Of a stretch of 64,000 bases of DNA, positions 12,623 through 24,678 are shown piece after piece. The stretch lies in NCBI GenBank assembly GCA_019722365.1, contig JADFUC010000789.1, positions 682,001-746,000 on the forward strand. Direction: 5' to 3'. A program made the position numbers and the translations under genes. Source of the stretch: Lithospermum erythrorhizon. Taxonomy: Eukaryota > Streptophyta > Magnoliopsida > Boraginales > Boraginaceae. The notes below the pieces were generated by a model. It saw only the letters and a list, made by a program, of their open reading frames with translations. It did no database searches and was not told the DNA's origin. Numbering within the stretch: position 1 is the stretch's first letter; each line of letters opens with the position of its first letter.

Positions 12623-12795
12623 GATTCATACTTCATATTTCAATTGAGTCCATATGCCAGCTTACTAAACATGCCTAATATGAATCCTTCAAAGCTGAAT
12701 GTTGAAAGAAATCTTATTAGATATCCAACTCAGTGCCATTATTGCAAGATCGGCCATGCAAATTCGAATCAACGTTGGCGATAATATACATATTA

Positions 12796-13004
12796 CATAG
12801 TCCCTTCATTTCTAAAAAACTGTTAAGTTTTGACTATTAATATTTGTACTTTTAAATAAACTCGGAAATTTATGTTACAAATTTCGTAAAAGGTATATAA
12901 TTGAATAATATCCTTAATATATTTTACTATTTAAAATTTGATTTAAACAAAAGTTATATGGTTCAATTAGTGACTCGAACCTTCTTCTAAGGATGGAAGG
13001 GATG
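12796..13004. mobile_element. Stowaway-like MITE (candidate)
   Basis: About 209 bp. The left end catagtcccttcatttct and the reverse complement of the right end (catcccttccatcctt) share the tcccttc-type inverted repeat typical of Stowaway ends, with ta flanks nearby. The interior is AT-rich and non-coding. Boundaries are uncertain by a few bases. Confidence 0.45.
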
Positions 13005-13192
13005 TTTATTTCAATAAATAGGATAACAATCACTAGCCATAAAATGATGAATATACAGGCAGCAGCAGCCAGCAGGCTCCACAAAAGTGACAGAAGCCCA
13101 ACACTTATTGTTGAATTATGAATATATGAGCAGCCGCGCTCGACTGTGGTCCCCTTTCGACCTTCTGGTGTATATGCCCTTATCTTAATAAC

Positions 13193-13202
13193 TCTATAAG
13201 TA
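13193..13202 (+). promoter_or_regulatory. TATA box of EP1-like gene (candidate)
   Basis: tctataagta lies 64-73 bp upstream of the likely ATG at 13266, a normal plant core-promoter distance. Confidence 0.45.
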
Positions 13203-13265
13203 GCTTCATATGCATCCCAACTTAAGCATCAAAATATAGCAGCCAAACATTTGGTGCAAACAAAC

Positions 13266-14558
13266 ATGTCTCCATTAAACACAATATCACTCTCCATTAT
13301 CTTTCTCTTGATCCAAACACTCTCTTCTATCTCCCATGCTTCTGTTCCTGCCTCAAACACCTTCAAATACGTAAACCAAGGTGATTTTGGAGACTACATT
13401 GTCGAATATGATGCAAGTTATCGCACACTAAGCATATTTAAAAACCCATTCCAGCTCTGTTTCTACAACACCACTCCAAACACATACTACTTAGGCCTCC
13501 GTGTAGGACTGGTCCGCTCAACGTCTCTCATGCGTTGGGTTTGGGACTTCAACCGCGGTAACCCCATTGGTGAAAATGCCACATTCTCTTTAGGGACTGA
13601 CGGTAACCTTGTATTAGCAGATGCCGATGGTAGTGTGGCGTGGCAGAGTGGGACAAAAAACAAAGGCGTCGTAGGTTTCGAGCTTTTGTCAACTGGCAAT
13701 ATGGTACTTTATGATGCCAAACGTAAGTTCATTTGGCAGAGTTTTGATCACCCAACAGATACCCTTCTCGTTGGGCAAACTATTGGAATCGGATCCAAGC
13801 TAACTAGCAGAACATCTCCCCAACAGAACACAAACGGTCCGTATACTTTTGTTCTGGAAGATACAAGAATCGCTAACTATTATCAATCTAAGAATGCCCC
13901 AAAGTCGCAATTATACCAAGAATCCTCAAGTTGGTTTCAATATGGAAATGGAAGTTTGGTTTCCATGAAATTAAATGTCAACTCAGAAAACGTAGTCTCC
14001 TTGGTTTTCAATCCTGAGTCTCCGTTTTCAAGCCAAATTTATCTTGCAGAGCGGCTAAGGTATAATGCAACTATAACATATCTTCGTTTGGGGATTGATG
14101 GTAGTATCAAAGCTTTTACATATGATCAAGTAGTTGATATTGAAGCATGGACTTTGATATTTGATCTTTTTTCATTTAGTATCATTGGGCAATGTCAACT
14201 TCCCGAAAAATGTGGGAAATTTGGGTTATGTGACAAAACGCAGTGTGTTGCTTGTCCATCACCAAATGGATTGCTTGGTTGGAGTGAGAAATGCAGTGCA
14301 CCTAAGTTGACTTCTTCATCTTGTGATGCTAAGAAAGTCAGGTATTACAAGATTGTGGGGGCTGACCATTTTATTTCGAAGTACACTAAGGGAGAAGGGC
14401 CAATGAAGGAAGGTGAGTGTTCAAAGAAATGCACGTTAAATTGCAAGTGTTCGGGATATTTCTATCAACAGGATAAGTCTCTGTGTTGGATTGCTTATGA
14501 TTTGATGACCCTTTCTAAAGTTGCAGACAAGAAGCATCTTGGATACATAAAGTATTAA
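13266..14558 (+). CDS. EP1-like secreted glycoprotein (bulb-type lectin + PAN-like)
   Basis: Intact single-exon paralogue of the 7.9-kb gene, 430 residues from the start chosen here. An upstream in-frame ATG at 13251 would add MVQTN; I prefer 13266 because MSPLNTISLSIIFLLIQ aligns with the start of the paralogue and begins the signal peptide cleanly. The order is signal peptide (about 1-26), bulb-type lectin repeats (FSLGTDGNLVLADADGSVAW; STGNMVLYDAKRKFIWQSFD), an S-locus-glycoprotein-like middle, a Cys-rich EGF-like stretch (CGKFGLCDKTQCVACPSPNG) and a C-terminal PAN-like module (CSKKCTLNCKCSGYFYQQ). It is predicted to be secreted, with N-glycosylation sequons such as NTT and NAT. There is no kinase or membrane anchor. 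It points away from its sister gene, so the pair is divergent. Confidence 0.93.
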   Translation: MSPLNTISLSIIFLLIQTLSSISHASVPASNTFKYVNQGDFGDYIVEYDASYRTLSIFKNPFQLCFYNTTPNTYYLGLRVGLVRSTSLMRWVWDFNRGNPIGENATFSLGTDGNLVLADADGSVAWQSGTKNKGVVGFELLSTGNMVLYDAKRKFIWQSFDHPTDTLLVGQTIGIGSKLTSRTSPQQNTNGPYTFVLEDTRIANYYQSKNAPKSQLYQESSSWFQYGNGSLVSMKLNVNSENVVSLVFNPESPFSSQIYLAERLRYNATITYLRLGIDGSIKAFTYDQVVDIEAWTLIFDLFSFSIIGQCQLPEKCGKFGLCDKTQCVACPSPNGLLGWSEKCSAPKLTSSSCDAKKVRYYKIVGADHFISKYTKGEGPMKEGECSKKCTLNCKCSGYFYQQDKSLCWIAYDLMTLSKVADKKHLGYIKY

Positions 14559-17500
14559 GGGTCTACTCCATATTTCAATTCAGTTTTATTTGCAGTAACT
14601 AGGTCTTTAATATTTGATAATAAGTTGGAGATGTAAGTCAACTGAGAAGCGACTATAGTCACTATATATATTTATATAATTTTTTTAAAACAAATAGATA
14701 GAAAAATACGAAAAAAAATCATGATAGGGATAAACTTGACTAATTAATACATTGATAACTTCTTTATTAAATTTTTTAAAAAGAAATATCAATTTAAAAT
14801 TATCATTTTCTTTTTCATTTGTCTCGAAAAATTAAACAATCTCTGCTTTATTTATTATTATTTCGCTCACTTTACTTTCTTTAACATTTAATCACATCTT
14901 CATATCGCTCTTTTTCCATAAAATAAATTATTTCATATAAAATTAGCGAATTATGACATCATCAAAGCACACACGCGTAATGAACGTTAATATCGTGAGT
15001 CAGCTTTTTCGTTTTTTGTTATACTTATAACGCTTAATAAAACTTAAATATTATATTACTACTTCATATTTTATCGATTTCAATTTTAGATTTTAAATAT
15101 TCTATAACATTCATATTTTCTATATGACCAGATATAGATGAATAAAGCGAAATACAAGATTCAATGCGCTTACTTTCAGATATGCACAAATAATATTTTA
15201 TATAAATTCATGACTAATTATCTAAAAAGAAAAATAATTGTTACTATATACATAATGATATAATCAAATATCTAAATTGAATAATCAAGTTTCATATAAA
15301 AGTTAATTATATATTATTTTATAGCATTCAATTTTCATTCATCATTAATTAATAACCAATCAGACACAGATATATTTATTATATCATTGGTAGTTAAAGT
15401 ACATATAACGACAATAACAAATAAATAAAGATTTTTCTTCATTTATGTCAGAAATCTGCTAATGCTTAAATTGATCACTTACATATTAAAACATTTAATA
15501 ATTCTTTTGTCAAAATATATATATTTCAATTCATCGCCCATTCCAATTTAATCGATCAATGAACAAAAATTTTTCTTACCATTTTACTTCATCATAAATG
15601 ATTTCAATCAAACTTTTATCTCGATCTTTACACTTTGTCCCTTAATAAAAGTGATTTTTCATTTTCACGATTAACTTTCAAAGCGTTTTCTATTAAAGTA
15701 ATTTTGTGGGTATTTAATAATATTACTCAACCTCTTAATAAAATATTTTTACCTACATAATCAAGAATTTTAACTGACAAGATAATTAATAACCAATCAG
15801 AGCATACAGATATATTTATTACTATCAATGTCAGGAAGAAGAAGACATAACTACCAATCAGAATTATTTTCATTTGGAGTTCCATCAATTTAATTCTTGG
15901 CTCTAACAAAAAAGTTAAACAATCATCTCTTAACACACATTTATTAAATCATAACTTAAATAAGATATATATATATTAATTATTTGCATCTTATTATTAT
16001 CTTTTTATCATAATTATATTAATTATTAAAAGATAACGTATCGAATCAGACACCATATGTAATTCAAATACCGAATTCGGAATATTATTTTGCAACTCCA
16101 AATAATAAATTTAAATATATGTAACTCCATTCAAGATTTTAACTTTTTCAAAAATAATTAATTGTATTTTGAATTGTGTATTAATTATTAGTATAATGAA
16201 TTAATTGCATAAGCTTACTACATGTATTACTAATGATTTTTGGTTTTTGTATTTTTTCACCATCTATTAATCTAATGATTAATATAATTGATAATAAAGA
16301 TACACAGACGAAATACTTTAATTTTTAAATTTTGGAAATATTTTTAGTTGAAGAACAATATATTCTTAAAAAAATAAAAGAAACGTTGATTTTATCTAAA
16401 CTTTTAGAAGATGTATAAATATAGATATATTTTAATAATAAGTTAACCATATTTTTTATCTGTGTTTTATAGAACTAATTATTATTGTGATAATAAAGAT
16501 GGGCCACAATAAGACATGATATAAATAATGGTCAATTGTATCAAATTCATGTAGCTCCAGATAATGAATTGAATATTATTAAAGAACTCCAAATAATAAT
16601 AATGAGTCGTATTGTGAACTCCATTTAAGAGTTTAACTTTTTTTCTCAAAAAATAATTAATTGTATTAAATTGTACATTATTAGTATAATGAATTAATTA
16701 CATAATATACTACATGATGACCAATGATTTTGTTCATTTGTATTTCTACCATCTATTAATCTAATGATCAATATAATTGTGATAATAAAGATAATAATAA
16801 GATGCAAATACTTAATTTTAGTTGAAATATTTTAGTTGAAAGAATAATATGTTCTTAATAAAAAAAATGAAAGAATCGCTAATTTTATCTAAACTTTTAG
16901 AAGATGTATAAATATAGATATTTTAATCATAAGTTAATTTTTTTTTAAATTTTATAGAGCCACAATTATTGTAGATAATAAAGATAATAATAAGCATTTA
17001 TATAATTAATTTTAGTTTGGAATATTTTAATTTTAAAGTAATACTGCCTAATAAAAAAATGAAAAAGAGGACGTTTTATCTAAACTTTTAGAAGTTATAT
17101 AAATATAGATATTTTAATCATAAGTTAGATCAAAAATATTTTGTTTGAGTTTTATTTTAAAATAAAATCTAAAGTTATACCATTTTATTTATTACAGCTA
17201 CTTTAATTTACAAGATATCATCAGAATATTCATATTATGTTTAATAATAATATATATTAAATAATAATATTAGAATACATAAAGCTCTTTTGGTATTTTA
17301 TCAACAATAAAATAATTATTATTATTAAAAGTAGTAATTATTTAACTCATATTAAATTATTACTATTTGTGAATTAATGTCTAATTGTATTTTGGGAAGT
17401 GACATAACGTCTTTACAAAAATCTAAGAACACCCCAAGACATTCACACTTTTATAAGGATAAGAAATGGTGACGCATAATTTTATCGCATTTAATCGATT

Positions 17501-19182
17501 TCTCAAATATTCGACATTTTTATGCTTAATTGGAATATTCTAAAACCTAAAAACTTACACTCTTTTGAAATTTTTTTTATTTAATATTTTTATTTTTCGG
17601 GGTTTATACTTTGATTACAACAAATAACTTTTTAAATACAATATAAAAAATTTATAATAAAATACGAATGCTCAAAGTTATAGACATTATTTAAACTAAG
17701 ACATTCATGTAGTAGATACAAATATTATTTTTTAACAATTTGACAACCGACTAAACGATTGACGACCTGGCTATCAATATAATATCATCGAATTATTCGC
17801 TTTTACGCCGATTAAATCACGATTTAAAAAAGTATAATTTAAATTTTTTGTGGATCCCAATATATAAAATTCATATTTGCATGGAATTAAATAACAATAT
17901 TAATAATAATAGTCATAGTAATAGTAATTTCACTAAAATTATATGGTTATTTAACTAATACCTATTATAATAATAATAAATAATAGTTCTACATATAAAT
18001 AAAATAATTCTATAAAAATATATGATTATTTAACTACTACTTAATAATTCTACATAAAACATAGCTATTTAACTCAATACAAATTATTTAAAGATCGAAA
18101 TCTATACATGCATTTAAAAACCATATCGATTTAAAAGTGGAGTAATAATTTAATCATATATATAATATATGAATTATATTATTTTAAATTGCATCATGAA
18201 AGTTATACACGCAAAATCGGTTAAAAATAATCGTTATTCAATACATATCTTTTGAATCATTAAACACGCACTGTAGATAAATAAATAAAATTAATTAAAA
18301 GTGTCAGACGCACTATAATTATAAAAGATATATATGTCAAACGTATACGATTGATCATCCCCAAACTAAGACGTATTTGTCAATGATTTCCTTCCAATCG
18401 ATAATCCACTTATACGCAAGTATATGTGATGAATAATACTCATATTACCTCTCTCAAGCTTTTTTTATTATTATATATCATTAAATTGACAATTAATTAC
18501 TAATTATTTATTATTTTAAATATAAAAGTTATCTCATTCAATTCGCCTTTAAAAATAGCTTCATAATATTATTTTCTCTTTATAATTTTAAACATATAAT
18601 TGGGCATTAATCACATAGTCAAAAGTTTCATCTTGATATACGAAAAGCGTTTAAATAAAAAAAATCTGAGTAGTTAGCTTAATTCCTATTAACCCTTAAC
18701 TTTGTGATTTCAGATAAGAAAGAATTTAATAATTAATAGCCAAGAAAAAAGCTAAAATAAACACAACCCTTATTCACACTTTTATATATGTTACTCTGTG
18801 ATATATATATATATATATTGTATGTTTTACAATAATTAAATAAGATTTGAACACAAGAATAAAATATTTTATTTTCTGTTCTTTTTAATTTTCTATTTGT
18901 ATGTCTGTTTTACTTTTTCTATATGTAAACAAATACTCAGTGAACACTATTGGAAACGATAGGACTGTTAAGAGCGAACGAAGTACATAAACATAGTATG
19001 CCTAATTATACAATTTCGATATAACATCCAATAATATAAAAACAAATTCAGGCAAGGATTGGAAGTCTAGATAAAATCAATTCAAATTCTTTTACTTCGT
19101 CTTTTTTCCAAATCACACTCATCAAGTCAATACAATACATTACATGTTTGTAATCTTCTGGAGCAACAAAGTCCTCTCAACT
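14559..19182. other. AT-rich intergenic desert
   Basis: About 4.6 kb of very AT-rich DNA without a recognisable gene. It contains a ~490-bp direct repeat (16080-17130), a weaker repeat of attaataaccaatcag followed by cagatatatttatta (about 15346 and 15786), and a TA microsatellite (18801-18818). Short frames are stop-limited and show no domain. Confidence 0.65.
16080..17130. repeat. Direct repeat of about 490 bp with a third partial copy
   Basis: Ordered landmarks recur at an offset of about 491-493 bp: aactccaaataataa at 16094 and 16585, and taaacttttagaagatgtat near 16398 and 16891. A third copy of the second half sits 191 bp further on (cttttagaag at 17085). Units are diverged by many small indels and non-coding. 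The sequence does not show whether this was tandem duplication or repeated insertion. Confidence 0.7.
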
Positions 19183-20345
19183 TCAAGTACCACTTGCATA
19201 TAGACGTGTCCATTCCTTTGCTGCAGCAGTAAAAATACACAAATTGAACTTTCTTTAGAGTATGTCTAGTGTTGGAAAGTGCAGAATGCGGATTATAACA
19301 GCAGCAAAAAATAACACTCCACCTGTTTCAACTGCTTCAGCCTCGTTAGTTTTCCAATGTTTAGCAATGTTTTCTGAGAGTGGATCATCTGGATTTGGAG
19401 CACTCAAAAGGGCTTGAATACTAGCAACAAGCGCGAATGTCATAAGTATGAGCATAGGAAAAATTAGAGAAACACAGCATTCAGGCAAGCACAGTAAAAC
19501 ACATCAAAGAGTCGTTTCATAGAGTAAGACGAAGACAACTATTCAGTTCGATAAAAAATCTCGGAGATATAATATCTCGGATAAAATATAAGATTAATGC
19601 CACTCGTTAGAAGGTCCGAAAAATACCAAAAAACTTTTAATCATGACAGGTAAATTTCATTCAGAGGTCAAGCCACCAAATGATTAGACATAAGATAACC
19701 TTAATAGTACCTCAGAAGCACTGTTCGAATCTGAAGAGCAGGACTCCACTTGTCCTTGAGAATATCAAGACAAATTCTTCCAAGCTGTGCATGGCACATC
19801 TTCTATTAGTAAGAATATGGGAAACTGGAAGTTGAACAAAACTAAATCGATAACACACCTTGTCGATGTTGGGATGATAAATCTTAGTAAGGAATCGGAC
19901 CTAGCAGGATGAAAAATATGAAACATGAGCATTGAGGTCACGAGATCCGAATGGAGAAATTGTCAGAAAAGCCAGAAATCACAATAGATCTAAAGTTTTA
20001 GTATCCTTCAGTAATAAACTACTTTCAATGGGGCAGTGTGGTTCACTAAGCATCGCAACAGTCATTTAGATCAGTAAACTATCTTAGTATGGTTACTCTA
20101 TCCCAGAAGAGGTTGATGCATTTAGCCTTTGAGCAGCCATCGTGGGTAAATTTTGAGTAAAACAATCAATTTGAAGACACCCCTAAGGATATGCAAATGA
20201 AAGAAAGTAATAGACAGATACATAGATCCAGCAACAGGAAAACTTGAATTGATTTTACCTTCATAGGGAGACTGCGTCGGACCAAGAATCATGACATTAA
20301 AATACCGCATATTTTCCTCCGACGCCGAAGCACTTATTCCAGGTG
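19183..20345 (-). pseudogene. UBC13-like (UBC35/36-type) ubiquitin-conjugating enzyme E2, broken copy
   Basis: Five segments match plant UBC13-type E2, which with a UEV partner builds Lys63-linked ubiquitin chains: 20259-20345 (APGISASASEEN to SPYEG), about 20127-20184 (GVFKL segment), 19859-19900 (VRFLTKIYHPNIDK), 19711-19794 ([14 protein letters not shown], with the catalytic Cys), 19323-19420 ([20 protein letters not shown]) and a last exon 19183-19220 (KEWTRLYASGT, stop). Three defects are visible. The first ~20 codons (the MANSNLPRR-type exons) are not found upstream. The GVFKL segment has lost bases and is out of frame. Its splice donor reads ct instead of gt. Introns are retained, so this is a segmental rather than processed copy. 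It is probably a pseudogene; assembly error at one site would not explain all three defects. Confidence 0.85.
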
Positions 20346-21422
20346 CTGCATTCAAAATCCATCTAAATCAATTATAAATTATAATAGCATTCATACTACA
20401 TTATGCAATTCCTACCTAAAGCCGCGAGCTCTAATAAATCATAAAACCTAAAAATCTTATAACTAAAATCCAATAATAATTCATCAAAAATAAAAACACA
20501 TAGAGATCGGAGGATTCACCTTGATAATTCTTCTTTTATTAATATAAAATCAAGCTTTCATTCAGAATTAATATATATATTTGGGAAATTAATTATTCTT
20601 CTTCTTGTTTGTGCTACGGAGATATTACGCTATGGGGGTTAGTGGAGACTTGAAACTAATATTTCAGAATGTGCTATTTTTCCTTTTATCATAAGTATCA
20701 AACATCATTCAATTGGAATATCAATTATTAAAAAAATATCATCACATTTTCAATTTTAATAAATTAATCATTACACTCTTCTGTGTTCGTTAAATTAAAG
20801 ACTCTACTCAAGCGCTTATTGTAAAAATTGAACTGTCCACAAACTATAAAACATTTATAATAATTTCTTTCATATTCTCGATCTCCAAGACTGCCCCAAT
20901 GTTTCATAAATAAGTCTCTACATTCTTTTTGTGACTTTTCAATATATCACCTATTTTATTACGAATATCATCGATAATCAGAATATAATCGTCATGATGA
21001 TGCATAATTTATAAAACAATACGAGGCATACAAGGTGTGATTTGATCCTCAGGCTTGAAATCTCCTTCAATTCTCTGGAAGTTCGTATCTTTCAATTATC
21101 TCAAATTCATCAACGTCATTACAGTTTCAAACAAAATGTCAGTAAACGTTTAAAACATATACTACTGAAGGGATTATTAGAACTTTGAGAAGTGCTTATT
21201 TCTTTTATGGATAGAGTTGTATATATGTTGAAATCTGTAGGATGGAGAGGTATTCAGAAAATGAAAGCAAGAATTGAGAATAATGAAGTCCTGAAATGAA
21301 TAATCAAGGTACAATTGTACGTAAACTAGTCATTAAAAGTTGATGTTTGAAAATATGATGATACATAGTGTCCACACACACACACAATGACTAATTATTT
21401 GACATGCAAGAGAAGGCGATAT
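20346..21422. other. Intergenic region
   Basis: Searched on the minus strand for the missing UBC13 first exons, without success. AT-rich, with a short CA repeat at about 21371-21386. No gene seen. Confidence 0.55.
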
Positions 21423-22000
21423 TTAGAGGAGGTTAGAGAGCTCATCAGTGCTCAACAAAAGAAGATCCTTTTGGGATTCATCGAAATCCATATCCTCAAC
21501 AATCTTCTTGCAACCAGCAACGGCAACATCCTTGGTGAATCCGAGAGGGTTGGCGAAACGGACATCGGAGTGGAGGCCACTCTTCTCTGTGCATTCGATC
21601 CTTGCAGATGCCTCGATGGCAACCTTGCAGTCTTCGGTTCCGCTAGACAAGGCCTTCACTTCGCAGACCTCGTTCTCGTGGTCGTTCTTCACGCTCACCA
21701 CATACTCGCCTGCATCGTTGGTTACTGCCTTCTGGGTGTATGAAACGCTTCCGTCAACAATGCTTGAGCATGTCAACTCAACGGTGGCACCTGCATAAGC
21801 ACACCAATATTAATTCCATTCTCATTAGGCGCAAATATTGATGAAAATATTATCGTACCTTTAAGACCGTATGATTTCTCGGTTTGGAACCCAAGTTTGC
21901 ATGGATCGCAATAGATATGCCCTTTAATGTCGAAAACCTCGCATTGAGCTATGGTGGCAAAAGCCAAGATGCAAACAACTGCGATGGTGGCCTTTGCCAT
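21423..22000 (-). CDS. Pollen Ole e 1-like secreted protein
   Basis: Two-exon gene: exon 1 21859-22000, exon 2 21423-21790. The GT-AG junction splits a Gly codon (AAAG, then GTGCC), and the joined frame is 169 residues. Residues 1-20 form a signal peptide (MAKATIAVVCILAFATIAQC). The mature protein opens with the Ole e 1 family signature FDIKGHIYCDPC, and conserved cysteines follow (LTCSSI, NEVCEVK, EDCKV, IECTEK, AGCKK), fitting the disulfide-stabilised beta fold. Family members (Ole e 1, LAT52-like) are secreted small glycoproteins, often from pollen but also from other tissues; roles in pollen tube growth are proposed. Expression here is unknown. A TATA box lies about 96 bp upstream of the ATG. 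Both strands of exon 2 are open in other frames, which I treat as shadows. Confidence 0.93.
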
Positions 22001-22095
22001 TTCTTTCTTCTTATTTCCTTTTTACTTCCCTTTTTTATCTTTCTTTCTTTTCTTCTCTTGCAATGTCACAAAATTCAATGCAAAGAGTGGTCTCA

Positions 22096-22102
22096 TTTTA
22101 TA
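22096..22102 (-). promoter_or_regulatory. TATA box of Ole e 1-like gene
   Basis: Minus-strand tctataaaatgag about 96 bp before the ATG at 22000, followed by a purine-rich leader (pyrimidine-rich on the plus strand, 22010-22060). Good position and consensus. Confidence 0.6.
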
Positions 22103-24678
22103 GATGGAGGTATCATTCAGGTAAATGGTTTACCGTTTATTTCTCATCTTTTTTGTTTTATAGCCTTGGCATTTTAATGGTTTTCTCGGACTTCTGGTTG
22201 ACTCACATAATATTTTCTTGTTAATAATAATAAGCTATTTTATGAACATTTCGATAAAATAAAAACGAATTATACGGAGCATACAATAAGCCATTCATAG
22301 AGAAATCTATTTATGGGGAGGAATTTTAAAACTCTATAATACTCCATATATTATATAATTGGAGGAGGTTCTGTTTTTACTTAATAGGAGTTCCAAATAT
22401 TGATTTATATCAGTGAAAGTAAGATATTCAAAGTTAGAGTACAACACATTTCGATCTAATTTATCATAATCAATTCGTTGACATCAATATTAACGTTGGA
22501 AATTATTATGGACAATGTATTTCTAAAATCCAAAATAAGAAAATCTTAAAGAAGGATTTTATTAAATATCAGAAATGTGACGCAAGAATCGATTGCTCAA
22601 ATATTTAAACGAGATAATAACAAAAGAATTAACTATTTACGAATTTATAAATTATACTTTGATTTATATTATAATTTTATTTTGTCCATAGTTATATGAT
22701 CCATTATAATTTTTAATAATACATTTAAAAAGCTAAGTATCATACTACTCTTCATTTTCGCTTAATTAAAAGAATCTAACATTAATGTACTTTATTTCTA
22801 TCGTTAAAATATCAATTTTTCTTTTAATAAAAAAAGCATACCCTATGTTATTTCATTTATTGTCAAAACATCACTTCTCAATCGATTATTAATATAAATT
22901 ATTCATAGTTCCACTATTCAATTCTATTATATGTGTATTCATTTTAACATATTTTAATCGATGTTTGTCTTAATATTATTTGCACAAAACTCAATATTAT
23001 AGAGGATTTTTTAATGAAATCTTCTCGCTATTTTTAGCCACACAAAACAACCAAAGAGGCCACACATTAGATGCCCTTGCTCGAACGTGAGTTACCCAAA
23101 TGAATTTGGTATTGAAAATAGTCTTAAATAAAATGACATAATTCTTTTAAAAAGTATATCACAAATAATTTTTTAATAAAAAGTTAAACATCGTAGTATA
23201 TAAGTGATTAATATTATTTAATATGAAAACTTTTAATTTTGACATAAATAACAACTTTAATATAAAACGTCATGCTGTTTATTTGTGGAAGGCCAGATAT
23301 CGATTTGTACATCGAATGCTCATCAATAAATCTGGATATTATACCTATAATATACATATTCATGCATGTATTTTTTAGACCATAATATTGATTCAATTAT
23401 ATTTTACATGTAGTCAAACTAATATAAGTATTATTATGATAATATAAATCTTATTTACTTTTACTAATTACTAATCAATATTAAATAGTGAATATTGAAT
23501 TTTAATTCCTCTTCATATATTAAATTCAATCCTTAACTAATTATCGGTTTCATGATTTTATGGATAAATATATTTGTATTTAAGTGCAACTAACATGTTA
23601 TATTTATAATAAAAAATAAATTTCTAAAACAATATCCAAATCTAATACTCTATCCATACTAAACGTATCGCACGCTGATTTGTGTTGCTTAAAAGTGACA
23701 AACTTTATGCCTTTATCGATAAAATATAATTTTGATTTGAATAAAATTAATGTCAATATTAAAGCACTTGAAAATATTATTATTTGATAATTTTCACCGA
23801 TTATACAGAAATGAAAATATTTAAATTTAACATTTAATCTAACAGCTTAAAAATCCAAATTTAAACATCGACAATCTATCGGTGGAATTTGTTATTAGAT
23901 ATGTATTTTGACACTTTTTTTATTTTAATTATTGAAACGTAATATAAAATATCACATAATTTAGATAAATATTCTTTAATAGTAATTTTCGGATTAAAAT
24001 TATTTTTTAATTTATAATTGAATAATTATCTTACAAAAAATTTAGTAATGGTGAGACTAATTCAATATGATTAAAATAAAATTTACTATCGTTATGATAA
24101 AATTAAAAATTCAAGGCAATATTATATCAAACATTTTATTTGTCAGTGGAAATGTTGAGATTTGTTATATAATTGACCTAAAATGTTGATAATAAATATA
24201 TTGGTAATTAACATGGCATATGAAAGCGATAAAACTATCAGACACATTATAAAGTTTAATTAGATAACACCAATTATTGCTTAATCATAATTTTTAAAAG
24301 AAAAAAAATTAGGATTATTAATTATCAATTATTACAGAGTCATTTTTAAATTTTTATTAGAAACATATTTTCGAACCAATAAAATATATTACGATAAGCA
24401 GAGATAAAGAATTAATAAAATATGAAGAAACACCACTACACTTTTATAAGAGGAAAGATTCATATTATATTTCAACCATTCTGCTGGTAAAACGATCGCT
24501 TTCAAGCTCATATTCCATATAAATCTCAAATTCAATGACACCATAATCGCATAACATACTGCTACATAACATTATTTAACTTTTCATCACGTGCGACGCA
24601 CATAAGATCTTGCTAGTAACACATAAACCACAAAAAAGAAATGAAAGGTTACAGAAAGGAAAATAAAACAAGACTTTT
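22103..24678. other. AT-rich intergenic region
   Basis: No exon or element recognised on either strand. The last ~200 bp before 24679 is presumably the 3' UTR and terminator of the PEPC gene. Confidence 0.6.

Larger units (their letters stand above)
9319..13192. other. Intergenic region between the two EP1-like genes
   Basis: Mostly AT-rich. It holds a degenerate minisatellite (10660-11470), a GAGCC-rich patch with internal inverted motifs (about 11960-12070), a decayed EP1-like fragment (12463-12622) and a MITE candidate (12796-13004). Two stretches, about 11692-11785 and 12695-12780, are diverged copies of one another. No intact gene was found. Confidence 0.6.

Noticed and set aside
13487..13699. 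Open frame antisense to the EP1-like gene
   Set aside because: Shadow of the real lectin frame; no family resemblance or splice support.
19255..19488. 77-codon frame as an independent small protein
   Set aside because: It is one UBC13-like exon (19323-19420) extended into its introns on both sides.
21387..21798. Two plus-strand open frames over the Ole e 1-like exon 2
   Set aside because: The minus strand carries a clear Ole e 1 protein with signal peptide and conserved cysteines; the plus frames are by-products of its codon composition.
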